NCBI GenBank assembly: GCA_003184365.1
Contig: NKYR01000016.1
Location: 248,001-312,000 of the forward strand
Reading direction: 5' to 3'
From: Evernia prunastri
Lineage: Eukaryota; Ascomycota; Lecanoromycetes; Lecanorales; Parmeliaceae
DNA: 64,000 nt
This document shows positions 43,774 through 54,065 of this stretch, piece by piece. The stretch's first letter is position 1; each line of letters starts with the position of its first letter. The position numbers were made by a program, and so were the translations under genes. A model generated the notes under the pieces. That model saw nothing but the letters and a program-made list of their open reading frames with translations, was not told the DNA's origin and searched no databases.

Positions 43774-44368
43774 TTGCAAGTCTTTCTGAAAGCGAGATTT
43801 CGAAGGTCCCATGCTAGTTCACCCTCCCCAGCGAGTACTCCTTTACGAGTCAACATCCCTCAAGGGGCACTCCCATCTCCTTTATTGCTAGGACTGACGC
43901 TACCTAGCGTTGAATCATCGAACCCTAATGATCCAGCGCGGGTCTCTACCGGAGTCAAAGCAGGTAGAGCCTTCGGAGGATGACCACCGTCAGCGCAAGT
44001 GCAGTGCCGATCCCTGTGGAAACTTTACAGGAAGGTCTCGACTACATAGAGCAGCGACGAGGACATGGAGGAGATCTTTTCGCCCGCCTTCGGACCACGC
44101 CATGACTAATGGCAGTGCAAAAGCTGAGAGAGGATCGAGAAGGCAATGAAAATGAGAAGGCGAATGGAAATGTGAATGGGAACGGGATCAAGCACGGGGA
44201 CATGAGGGACGGGGTCGAGGACGAGGATGAGGAGAGAAAGGATTTGATTGTACGATAATGAACGTCAAAGAGTCGGACTCGTCATACCGGATGAAGCTGA
44301 GGAGGAAGGCGGAGACATGGCTTACGTCAGGAACAGATCGTAGGGCATATATTGATACAATGCGTTGA
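43774..44368 (+). pseudogene. Broken reading frame with acidic repeat-like segment, family unknown
   Basis: Coding-like pieces follow one another. Frame 43774-43983 gives TPLRVNIPQGALPSPLLLGL and ends AFGG. One base out of phase, an ATG at 43980 gives MTTVSASAVPIPVETLQEGL and RRGHGGDLFARLRTTP. An in-frame TGA CTA follows, then the same frame goes on with LMAVQKLREDREGNENEKAN and GDMRDGVEDEDEERKDL. Another one-base slip leads to MNVKESDSSYRMKLRRKAET and TSGTDRRAYIDTMR, ending at 44368. I cannot name the family. It looks like one gene broken by two indels and a stop, or a set of exons whose borders I cannot see. Confidence 0.35.
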
Positions 44369-44572
44369 GAGGAGGATCGGTGTGAACCATGAAATTCATG
44401 AATGATGTGTGATACAATCTGAGATGTTTTCATCAATGCTACATGCAGTGCTCAACTTCATCAAGGAAACCGTAACTCCACCTTTCGCCGTTCAGATGCC
44501 CTTGCCTCGATATTCAATGGCCATCCAAGACACTTACGGCATAATTAATGTACTGACATGGCATAATGATGC

Positions 44573-45635
44573 TCAAACCTCCATCTGCCCTGCTGGCTCT
44601 TCGTCACCGGAGTCGAACTCGCCGACCGAGCTCATTTCACTCTCCGAATCCTCGTCTTCCCCAGCTTCGTCCGCGGCATCCTTTGTGGCATATTTTGACA
44701 CGTACTCTGAGAACATCCATTAGCCCCAATCTCCAGTGCAACCGACCTCGCACGGGACCATGGCACCTTTGACTTTGATATCATAGGTCTTGGCATCTCG
44801 CATCAGAAGTGCGGCAGCTTCTCCGTTCAAAGGATCTGTCGGGTTTGGGTAGCGTAGGAGCTGCGGTAGGAAGACCTCGAATATGTTGATCATGTCGTAC
44901 ATTGGAGACCAGGTCTGGTTGATGACATCGAGACAGACAGATCCAGATCTAAAACCATCAGAGACATTCACATTCCGAGATGAAATACTGGTCTTACATC
45001 TCGTCGATATTTGGGTGGAAAATGCGGTTTACGAAGCCGATGCTTGGACTTTTGTATGGGTACTGGTCCGGCAGTTCTACGTGCACCTTCCATAGGCCAC
45101 CTTTGAACGGTGCTATGCACGTCATAAGCCAACGGCGACCAATATCTCATGTATCTGACATACTTTCTTCCGGCCCCTTAAACCGTACGTAGAATTCTTG
45201 CCTGCGAGATACTTTCATAAGAACTCGATCGCTTCCACACTTCACTGCTCGCTACCAGACGTAGTGGGCATACACTGGTTTCTTGTTAGTGCTTGTACTT
45301 CCGCCACGACGTTGCAAGCCACTCACTATTATCGTTGACCAAGGTCACTTCATAATCACTCATCAACCTGCAGTATCCGATAAGCTTCAAGTACATAGTA
45401 TTGGTACTACGGATCCAGCGGATAGAGAGGAACGGCCGTTGGCAGCGGAGAAGGTTGCATACATCCTAAGAAGAGTGTCAGTACAGAGCCCGACTTTCGG
45501 AATGAGGATTGGGCTTACTTCATAACCTATATGCCAGACAAAGCACCATCAGCGCACTGGCATTACCTTCAACGACCACCGTCTCTTATCATTCCCACTC
45601 ACATCCGTCTCTATTCTTCTTTTTGGACTACTCAT
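44573..45635 (-). CDS. UBC8: Ubiquitin-conjugating enzyme E2, Ubc8/UBE2H type, with micro-exons
   Basis: Nine exons on the minus strand: 45603-45635, 45519-45526 (8 nt), 45463-45465 (3 nt), 45327-45367, 45274 (1 nt), 45164-45201, 44998-45112, 44767-44948 and 44573-44706. They sum to 555 nt, 184 residues, the size of yeast and human orthologues. The protein reads MSSPKRRIETDVMKMLMSDY, EVTLVNDNMQEFYVRFKGPE, HVELPDQYPYKSPSIGF, HPNIDEISGSVCLDVINQTW with catalytic Cys85, and an acidic tail ending EEPAGQMEV. Ubc8 is the E2 used for fructose-1,6-bisphosphatase degradation in yeast (GID pathway). All introns have GT-AG ends and 51-95 bp typical sizes. The micro-exons are forced by the conserved protein and reading phase. 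Confidence 0.9.
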
Positions 45636-46456
45636 CCTGCCGTCTGATTTGCCAAAATTTGTAGGCAGCGTACAGTCCTGTAGAGGTTCTCCTCGAGGCA
45701 GTCTCTGCAATTGCTAGGAAGAGAGTACGCGTATAATTCGTATGGCTTGAAATAAATTCTAGGAGGCCAGGATATCTCAGAGCAGACGCCTGGCTGTCCG
45801 GAACGATTCGAAAAGCGCTGACGGATCTCTGATTTGAATGTTTGATGTTCTGGTATGTTCTTCAGACTATTTCAAAGTACTCATGGATGTTCTGCAACTT
45901 CTCTCGACGTCTTGTACTGCTGATGTAAACGTGAGGGAAGTTGAGGGGGGGGGGTCGAAGACGGAACACAGAGCACGTAGAGTGAGTTGTCACGCTCCAG
46001 TTGCAACACTCGGCCATTGACAGGGGAGCAGGGCAACCCCGGCACATGATGCAAAACGCCAAGCCCGAATATCCGCCGACGTCTTGCAGATTGCCAGCCC
46101 GATATACATATTTTTACACCACCACTATTTCTGATTTCTCTCACAACCAGAGTCGAATTGTCTCAAACAACATCAGGCCGCGCTCTTGTCACATCTAACG
46201 TTCAGTAGCGCTCATCGGTTCCTGATCATCCAGGAAACTAAACCTAATTCAAAACTTTTCCGGAGGACCGAGGGTCATCAAACATTTTCTACCGACAGGT
46301 ATCAAAACTGCGACGCACTCACCATCATGGCCTCAGCATTAATAAAATGCTCACCCTACACCGCAACAATGGATCTGTCGTCTTCATCACGCGCAGCTCA
46401 TCGAGCCCATCTATCCATACCATCCAAAATTTTCGCGAAAGAACCAAGTTGAAGCA
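45636..46456. other. Intergenic between divergent genes
   Basis: Shared upstream region of UBC8 and the ketopantoate hydroxymethyltransferase gene, with a G9 run near 45946. A frame at 46186-46452 directly precedes the panB start and is probably 5' UTR. Confidence 0.4.
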
Positions 46457-47535
46457 ATGGCTCAGCGCATCATGCGACCTCAGACACTGGAAAAGACATT
46501 GAAATCCGCATTCTTACTCAACAATGTCGCTGCCACTCGCCCTGTCGCAATCTCACTGTGTCAGACTCGACACAGCTCACACTCACCGTTGGGTGCTCCT
46601 TCGGCGGCACCAAGGAAGAAGGTCACGATCAACACACTACAAGCCCTCCATAAGAAGGATGAACCTATTACCATGATGACGGCGCATGACTTCCCGAGTG
46701 CTCATGTCGCCGACCATGCTGGTATGGATATGATTCTAGTTGGAGACAGTCTCGCAATGGTTGCATTAGGCATGGAGGATACAAACGAGGTGGTGCTCGA
46801 GGAGATGATACTCCACTGCCGAAGCGTGGCACGTGCTACCAAGGCGGCGTTCACTGTGAGTCCCAGCGCCTCATAACGTTCTCACCGAATGACAACAGGC
46901 TGATCCTTGTCCAAAAGATCGGCGACCTTCCCATGGGTTCCTACGAGATAGCCCCCGAGCAAGCCCTTGAATCAGCAATTAGAGTCGTAAAGGAAGGTCG
47001 GGTTCAAGGCATCAAGCTCGAAGGTGGTCTAGAGATGGCCCCTACAATAGAACGAATCACGCGAGCGGGCATCCCGGTCCTAGGTCATGTCGGTCTTACA
47101 CCTCAGCGTCAAAATGCTCTGGGAGGATTCCGAGTCCAAGGCAAGACAACTCTGGGTGCTCTCAAAGTTATGGAAGACGCCGAAGCCGTACAGGCAGCCG
47201 GATGCTTCGCCGTGGTCCTGGAGGCTATACCCGCCGAGGTAGCAAGTCTGGTTACGAAGAAGCTGAAGATCCCTACTATAGGCATTGGTGCTGGCAACGG
47301 GTGCTCCGGACAGGTACTCGTCCAAGTCGACATGTCCGGCAACTTCCCACCAGGCCGCTTTCTCCCCAAGTTCGTCAAGCAATACGGCAACGTCTGGGGC
47401 GAGAGCATGAAAGCCATTCAAGCCTACAAGACCGATGTGAAGAGTCGGGCATACCCCGCCCCGGAACACACCTATCCCATGCCGGCAAACGAGCTCGCGG
47501 AGTTCGAGAACCTCATTAAGTCCAAAGTTATCTGA
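46457..47535 (+). CDS. panB: 3-methyl-2-oxobutanoate (ketopantoate) hydroxymethyltransferase
   Basis: Exons 46457-46855 and 46918-47535, 338 residues. The intron has donor GTGAGT and acceptor CAAAAG and rejoins KAAFT to IGDLPMGSYEI. Conserved blocks: KKVTINTLQALHKKDEPITM, MTAHDFPSAHVADHAGMDMI, LVGDSLAMVALG (metal-site Asp), IKLEGG, HVGLTPQ, and PTIGIGAGNGCSGQVLV. The enzyme adds a hydroxymethyl group from methylene-tetrahydrofolate to 2-oxoisovalerate, the first step toward pantothenate and coenzyme A. About 50 basic, Ser/Arg-rich N-terminal residues (with RPVAISLCQTRHSSHS) look like a mitochondrial presequence. The acceptor is not a pyrimidine-AG, but phase and conservation fix it. Confidence 0.93.
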
Positions 47536-47880
47536 AACCCCCGTCTGCATTCATTACACCATATACCCCACGTCGGTCGTTTGCTTATTTCACAGCGATT
47601 CAGCGATCCTCTGTTATCTTCCTACACTGTCCAATGAACATGTCTGCTTGCGTGGTTGGATACTTTTGACGTTTGGTCTGGGATAGATAGCCTTGCAACT
47701 AGATAGATGAGTATAAATCCACATCAAGAATTCAATTAATCAACTCACCCTTTTGCAATCTGTGCCGTCTCATGGACACACCTTCAACCGAGTCATACCC
47801 CGTCCCACTCCAAACCCCATATCTAGCATCCTGCAATGCCTTCCTAAAACGATCCAATGCCCTTACGCCCTTGGCCAACG
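47536..47880. other. Intergenic between converging genes
   Basis: 3' flanks of panB and ATG12. Nothing else seen. Confidence 0.45.
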
Positions 47881-48658
47881 TCATCCAAAAGCAGGTGTCA
47901 TGGAATACGCCACGATGAGCTGGTCATCAGTCTTGAAACACTGCACACCACCACATCAGCCCAGACCCTCACCCTCACCCTCCATACTCCTCCCCCCCCC
48001 TCCCCCCAACCGCAAAACCCCCCCACCCAAAAAANAAAAAAAAAAAAAAAAAAAAAAAAACAGAAAGAAAAGCAATCGCAAAACCCACCTTCCACAGCCC
48101 CCCCACCCCCTCGTCCAGCCCCGGCGCGAACACGCTGTTCACGTAGCAAAACACCCCGCCGCCGTCCCCGCCGCCCCCTTCCATGCCCTTGAGCTTCTTG
48201 CTCAGGAAGCCCACCACCGTCTCGAAGCGGTTCGCGGAGCTGACCTTGAAGATCTTCTGCCGCAGGTGCGGGGCGGAGCCGACGGGTTGGAAGCGGATCG
48301 TCACTGTGCGGTGGTGGAGCACGGGGGCGCGTGTTAGCTGGGTTTCTTTGGGCTGTTTTGGGGAGTTTGGGGGAGGAGGGGGGGTTGATTGGGTGTAGTT
48401 TGAGTGCAGTGTGTGGACTGCTATGAGGGAGGATTGCGGGGGAGACGTTGACGACGGACTGACTGACATGGCTTGGCTTGGCTTACCTTTGGATGGGATG
48501 CCGTCGCTGTCGTCGCCGGCTTTGGCGAGGGCGGCGGTCGCGTCTTGCGGGAGGGAGGTGAGGATGAGCGAGGCGGAGAGGGGGAGGGGGAGGGCGGCGG
48601 CTTCGGGGTCTTCGTCTGGGATTGGCGGGGATAGAGCGGGGGTTGGTGAGTCGGGCAT
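47881..48658 (-). CDS. ATG12: Autophagy ubiquitin-like protein Atg12
   Basis: Exons 48089-48658 and 47881-47940 on the minus strand. The ubiquitin-fold half reads TVTIRFQPVGSAPHLRQKIF, KVSSANRFETVVGFLSKKL, VFCYVNSVFAPGLDEGVGGL, then CFKTDDQLIVAYSMTPAFG, ending in the C-terminal Gly that is joined to Atg5 by Atg7 and Atg10. The Atg12-Atg5-Atg16 complex acts as the E3 for Atg8 lipidation on the forming autophagosome. The N-terminal half is a disordered Pro/Ser extension. The 148-bp intron holds a poly-T tract with one unresolved base (48035). A further 66-bp in-frame intron inside exon 1 (donor GTAAGC after IPSKG, acceptor CTCATAG) is possible: 209 residues without it, 187 with it. Confidence 0.9.
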
Positions 48659-48958
48659 GATGTGTGGGGGGGATGTGGTTTTGAAGATTGGGGGGATTGT
48701 GCGAAGGGTGGGGGTGGGTAAGTTATGTACAACAGTAAGGTTAGAGAGGAGAATAACGGCGGGAGGAATGCTACGACATGATCATTCTCATTGAATCCTT
48801 CAGTGGCTTTTATTTCGGTTTCATATCTCTTGTCACTACATAGGCCAAGTAGGCTGCCTACTGAGTATTGAAGTTGCCGTCGAGACCCTTCAAACAGAAG
48901 AACACTGCACCATGACACAATCTTCATCGCACCGTCGCCCCACCTCCACGCGTCTGTT

Positions 48959-49404
48959 TTAGATTGTTTCCTCGACCTCAGAACCGGACTGCGGATCCTC
49001 CATCGAAGAAGCCATATTCATCATGAAAGCGACTCATGAGCACTCCACCCATCCCCCTCTCCCATTCCTACGTGCAAACATCCAACGAACCCACCCCACT
49101 ACCACGAAATCGCGAGACCAAAGACGCACTCACACACCTGCCCCTTCCACAACCTCCTCCTCCCTCAAACTCAAACTCCAGCCCCCTTTTACCCACTCCC
49201 TCACGAAGCGCTTCGTCCGCCTTTCATCTGGGGGGCAGCAAAAGTCGCCACTCCATAGAGCGAGCTGCAGCCAGTTATTCTCGTCCGTATCTTTTCGTTT
49301 TTTGCTTTCCTATGATATGCGTGCGGGGAGCTTGACTAAGTCGTGCAATGACGGACAGTCCATGGAGTTTGGATTGAGGTGGGTATCTGAGAGGGTTCCG
49401 ACAT
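48959..49404 (-). CDS. Small hypothetical protein, 97 residues, three exons
   Basis: Exons on the minus strand: 49357-49404, 49138-49309 and 48959-49032, with matching phases. The protein starts MSEPSQIPTSIQTPWT, then ESKKRKDTDENNWLQLALWS and PDERRTKRFVREWVKGGWSL, and ends PQSGSEVEETI. The middle is rich in Trp and charged residues; the acidic tail is disordered. The first donor (GTCCGT) is unusual, while the second intron has GTGTGT and ATGAG ends. The DENNWLQLALW segment looks like a conserved interaction helix, which supports a real gene. I do not recognise a family. It lies upstream of ATG12 on the same strand. Confidence 0.5.
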
Positions 49405-49978
49405 GGTCTATGGACGGTTTTGTGACGTGAGCTCTGGCATTTTGCAATTAGAGGTAGGTTGGCAGTGGTCGCGTTGCTTGAGGGATGAGTGTCTTGGTAG
49501 ACGGTACATGCCGCTGGTTTGGTGTCCAATGCGCCATGCATGGAACTTCGTGGCTCCAAGACAAGCTTTCTGGGAGCCTTCCAGTCTTGCAAGGTGGACT
49601 TTGAGAAGCAAGTAGAATAGTTGAGACGACATTCGGCATTTTCATAGAACGGTGAGTTGGTAACACTTTGATTAGGTAAACCTTTCTACTCACTGCCCTC
49701 CCGTCGTCCTCCCATCATCCCATGCAGTACATGATTAAAAGAAAACCCTTGTAGATGCATGTCAACTATGTACAGGCACGCTTGCCATGATGCAGATGCA
49801 AGGGTCACCGCAATGCAGAATGGTATTGTAAGTAGGCAGACTACCCCTTTTGTAACGCCGAGCCATTTTCAGAGATTGATTGGAGGAAGAAAATCCAAGA
49901 ATATGATATGCACGCTGTCGTTGGATGTGATACAGTGGCGTAGCGTCAAACGTACGTAGCTGATGTACAGCGCAAGAT
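49405..49978. other. Intergenic, no supported gene
   Basis: Promoter of the 97-residue gene and 3' flank of DBF4. Short overlapping frames only. Confidence 0.45.
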
Positions 49979-52218
49979 TCAAAAGCCGTCGGAGTCTGGC
50001 TCCTTGAGACGCCTGCCAAGTTGGGAAAGGAGCTTGTCGAGATCTGTCCAATTAGCGTCTGTGAGAGCAAATTTCCGGTGCTGACTTGAGATAACATGCT
50101 GTGTCCTGTTGTTAGCAATGTCTCTGAGTGTAGCATACGAGGAACTCACATCATCAAAGTGATCATACTTCTTTCGGCAATTCTCACAATAACCTTCTTT
50201 CAGATCCTTCGCTTTCGGCTCCTTCTCCTGCGCCGCCTGTAGTTGCTTTTGTTTTCTCCGTACATCGTCAGCCAACCAAACGTCCTCGTCCTCCTCCGAC
50301 TGTGTAGACTCTTCATCAATGTGTATCATAGTCTCTGGAACTTGTCTCCGATGCTGTCTAACTATGGGAATGTTCTTCTCAGCTCGAGCTGTACCTGCCG
50401 GGTCAAGGTTTCTTTGCCGTGTCTGGATACTGTTGAGAGGCGGTCTAGTGTTCTTCTCCAATACCTTTCTTTTCAGCCCATGGACTTCCTTGCTCGTGCC
50501 AGCCTTCGCACCAGGGGCGGCTGCAGTGGAGGATATCATTTGAGAACGGATTGCAGAGGTAATATTCGATTGCTGTAGACCTGAAGCTGCCGGCTCACCC
50601 CCGAAGAGTCTGGGACCAGCATTGGAGATCACATCCTTTGCTGCCTTCGTGGGGCTTCGGGATTTCATGGGAGGGGGGCAGAAGTTTTGAGTCGGCATCT
50701 TGAGCATCCCTGCTGGTGGTGGAATGAAATTATTTGGTATTTTTTTTTTTTTCTTCTAGAGGTCGCTTCTGGGAAGCAGACAAAGCAGCACCCGCCTCAG
50801 CATCCTGTCGAATGGTTGCAGCACGAGTACGCGGGGCTGTACGAGTCTCCACTCTCCCAACTGCCTGCTCTCCAGCTCTCGCTTTGCTTTCGACCTCCAG
50901 TTCCTGTCGACTAAGGTCTTCGACAAAGGGGCACCTTCCATGACGCGCCGATCGAAATTGAGGCCATTCTCCCTCCTCCTGCGTCGCCGGCCTAGGATAG
51001 TCTTTGACCATGATTGGCTTCGTTCTCTCATCGATGTCTCGAATGTAGATGAAAGGTCCTTTGAATGGTATGACCTCGCCCAATGCAACAGTAGGGTCAC
51101 GATCTGACGGACCATTGAGCCGCTCATTTCGCAGCATACGAGACAAATCAGGTTCCCGTTCCCCCTTAGCTGTAGCGTTGACTCCTCTCGAACGGGCCGC
51201 GGTGCCATTCTGTGCCTGGGTCTCGTTGGGGACATCGAACATCGAATTGACCACTCGGGACAGTTTTTCTAGCTGCCATAACTTGATTCCCATCTCTTTC
51301 GCCTTCAGCAAAATATCCGTGCTACCGGAAGTGGTTTTTCGTGGCTCGACCGCATCATTGAAGCCACTGACGCTTGTCTTCTTGCTTGCAGCAGCATCAA
51401 AGGTGAACTTATTTCGTTGCAGCAACTGTCCTCGAATTTCAGGTTGACGATCCAATAAAGATGGATTTATCGTGCGAGGCTGAGTCGCGGTAGACGCGGA
51501 TGATGGGGTGATAGGGTCAGTTGCGTCCTTGAGATCCTGATCGCTTGGAATGGGTCGTGTCGTGACAACATGGGTAACCTCCTTTGAAAAGAATTTCTCT
51601 TCTCTCTAGAGGAATGAATGGTTAGCAAGCAGCATAGCTTTATTTTCCGGGCATGAGACATACTGCTCCAAGTGACCGAATCCATTTTGAGCATTTTACT
51701 CGAATTTCTTCTGGCAGGCTCTCGAAGTAGAACACGAAGGTTGGAAAAGACCTTTTGTAGTGCCTTTGCCATTGTCGGATGTCTTCTAACGCCTCGTGTG
51801 ACGCCTTCCCTTGTCTTTCCACCCTTTGCTGTATCCTCTGCTCGATCTTTTGTTCCACCCTTTGTGGAACCTTATGGTCATTCGTCGAAGCCATAAGTTT
51901 TCTCACGAATGGAGTTGGCTGGGCATTGACTGGCCGCCTGTTAAATACACGACCTTCTGCGGACTGTAATGCCTGCTTTCTGGGAGATATCCGTAGGCTT
52001 GGCCGTCCGTCTTCCAAAGCTTGTCTCTTTGCTCGGGGCTGCAAGTCGTAAGAAAGGTCTTCTCGGGCTTCGACATGGTCCCTCGAGCGTTTGGATGCTG
52101 CAGCCGCCACAGAACGGAAGGGCGAATTAGCAGCGTTGGGAACGTTTCCAAGAGGTACTCTTTTGTTAGACATGTTGCCGAGCTTTTGTGCTGCCGGCGA
52201 TAATGATACTTCGGCCAT
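49979..52218 (-). CDS. DBF4: DBF4-type regulatory subunit of the Cdc7 kinase, frame broken at T13 tract
   Basis: Exons on the minus strand: 51664-52218, 50150-51605 and 49979-50098; about 709 residues after allowing for one extra base. Motif N lies in IRQWQRHYKRSFPTFVFYF, SLPEEIRVKCSKWIRSLGA and REEKFFSKEVTHVVTTRPIP, a BRCT-like region. Motif M is in PFIYIRDIDERTKPIMVKDY. The C-terminal DBF4-type zinc finger is GYCENCRKKYDHFDDHVISS, then QHRKFA (Cys2-His2). Dbf4 activates Cdc7 to phosphorylate the MCM helicase at replication origins. At 50740-50752 the coding strand has A13; twelve A residues would keep one frame through KIPNNFIPPPAGMLKMP. As the gene is essential elsewhere, a homopolymer error is likely. 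The last intron (50099-50149) is 51 bp without stop. Confidence 0.88.
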
Positions 52219-53120
52219 ATGTAAATATGCTGGGCTCCCAATGTGATCGGGGCAGTTGGTGGGGCTGTTGTTTGGCCCGCAGCGCGACGTGTTTCACGTC
52301 CCGTAGAGACGAGACAACGGTCATAAAGAATACATGATGATTGTAACAGCTTCGCCCAAGACAATTGTACCTTTGGGATCTCAGGAAAGAAGGTGAGGTA
52401 TTGATTGGTTGTTTGTTGTGGGTGAGCTCTGTAATTGCATAGGCAAAATGTCTCGGCAGCTTCCCGCTTCCATTGTTGATGCTCGTTTCCCGAGCCTGGC
52501 AACCACCCTAGTACAACTATGCAGCTTAGTGGGCTTGGCGTCCACCTCCAACAATCCAGCCTCGCCAGCCGTGCAGCATGAGGTACCTCTGCAAATGGCA
52601 CCAGCAAGATTATCAATCACTGACATACCTTGTGCATTGTGATCAAGCAATGAGCTTGCAATGCATGATAAAAAAAAGGTTCGATGTCATCGAGGATTCC
52701 AGCCGACTGGCTCAATACTGCATCGTCCCCTCCATTTTCATCCACTCCATTCCTCAGGTAAGCCAACTGTCAACACCTTTTGGCGGCGATAATATGAAGA
52801 CTGGACTTGATCGCACACACTGTAGCTTCATTGGTAAGCTCAAGGTAAGCAAGCCACCTGCGAGGACCGCATCATGTAGACCACGCGGGAACAACCCTAC
52901 CTAAACAGTGCCTCGTCCACTAAAATGGTTGCTCTAAGGCTGCTGAAAATTATAAATAAGAGGCTCAACTTCTTCCCCCAAAATGATTGTTGTCTCGCTC
53001 GTTACACAGATTCGCAACATCTCAAACTATAAATTTCATTGATTCTATACCTTCACTGAAAAGCAGACATACTTGGCCCCCCAGGAAAAGTAGGACACGA
53101 GATCATCACTAAGGTACATA
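52219..53120. other. Intergenic between divergent genes
   Basis: Promoter region of DBF4 and of the oxidoreductase gene. Frames at 52380-52650 on both strands are unconvincing. Confidence 0.45.
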
Positions 53121-54065
53121 ATGCACGCCTTGCACCTGAAAAAAGATGGCGATTCCGCCCCATCTCTTGAACTGATCACCACTTCCAACCCATCCCCAGG
53201 CCCTGGTCACGTCCTCATACAAGTCAAAGCCTCCCCCATCCAACCCAGTGACGTCCTTAACAGCAAGGGTCTCTTTCCTCACACTACGTTCCCTCGAATC
53301 CCGGGCCGCGACTTCGCCGGCATAGTCGTCCGTGGTCCCTCCCACCTCGAGGGCAAAGACGTCTTCGGCACCAGCGGACACAACTTCAGCTTCACAGAAG
53401 ATGGCGCTCACGCCGAGTACTGTCTCGTCCCCGGGACGTCAGTCGTCGAGAAACCGAAGAACCTGTCATTCGCACAAGCAGCGTCAGCCGGCACTCCATT
53501 CACGACCGCGGCCATCGCGTTGAGACGCGCGGGAGTCAAGGACGGAGAAACCGTCATGGTGCTGGGAGCGACGGGGCAGGTTGGCTCGGCTGTTGCGCAG
53601 TTGGCCAAGTTGTGGGGATGCAGAGTCCTCGGCGTCGCGAGAGGGAAAGCCGCCGACATAGACTCGGCTGGGGATCCGACGTTGAGCAAGGCCAAGGAGC
53701 TGACCGATGGCAAAGGCCCGGATGTAGCCGTTGACGCTGTCGGAAATGCCGAACTTGCCCAGGCAGCGATCGAGGTGCTCGGGTTCCGTGGGCGGTACTC
53801 GTTCATTTCGGCACCCAGGGGAGGGAACTCGAAGGTGCCTGTGGATTTCCTAAGTGTCTATCGGAGAGAAGTGAGTCTTGTTGGAAATAATTCAGTGGAC
53901 CATTCGCAGGAAGAGTTGGCGCAGGAGCTGAAGAGTATGTGTGAAGGCTTTGAGTCCGGAGCATTGGTGCCAATGAAGGAAAGCGCGATGACTTTCATCA
54001 GCTTGCAGGAGGCCACTGAGGGATATGCAGATGGAAAGAAGAGATATGTCATCAGATTTGACTGA
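53121..54065 (+). CDS. Quinone oxidoreductase-like MDR family enzyme
   Basis: Single exon, 314 residues. The N-terminal G-fold holds HVLIQVKASPIQPSDVLNSK and PRIPGRDFAGIVV. The nucleotide-binding Rossmann motif is VMVLGATGQVGSAVAQLAKL (GATGQVG, close to the NADPH-binding AxxGxxG of quinone reductases). VDAVGNAELAQAAIEVLGFR and GRYSFISAP follow. There are no structural zinc cysteines, so it belongs with zinc-free medium-chain dehydrogenases/reductases acting on quinones or enones with NADPH in the cytosol. The precise substrate is unknown. The C-terminal EGYADGKKRYVIRF segment is typical for the family. Confidence 0.9.
   Translation: MHALHLKKDGDSAPSLELITTSNPSPGPGHVLIQVKASPIQPSDVLNSKGLFPHTTFPRIPGRDFAGIVVRGPSHLEGKDVFGTSGHNFSFTEDGAHAEYCLVPGTSVVEKPKNLSFAQAASAGTPFTTAAIALRRAGVKDGETVMVLGATGQVGSAVAQLAKLWGCRVLGVARGKAADIDSAGDPTLSKAKELTDGKGPDVAVDAVGNAELAQAAIEVLGFRGRYSFISAPRGGNSKVPVDFLSVYRREVSLVGNNSVDHSQEELAQELKSMCEGFESGALVPMKESAMTFISLQEATEGYADGKKRYVIRFD

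Noticed and set aside
48421..48927. 168-residue Pro/Ser-rich frame overlapping ATG12 exon 1
   Set aside because: Shadow in a second minus-strand frame of low-complexity ATG12 codons; it crosses the ATG12 start and has no conserved part.
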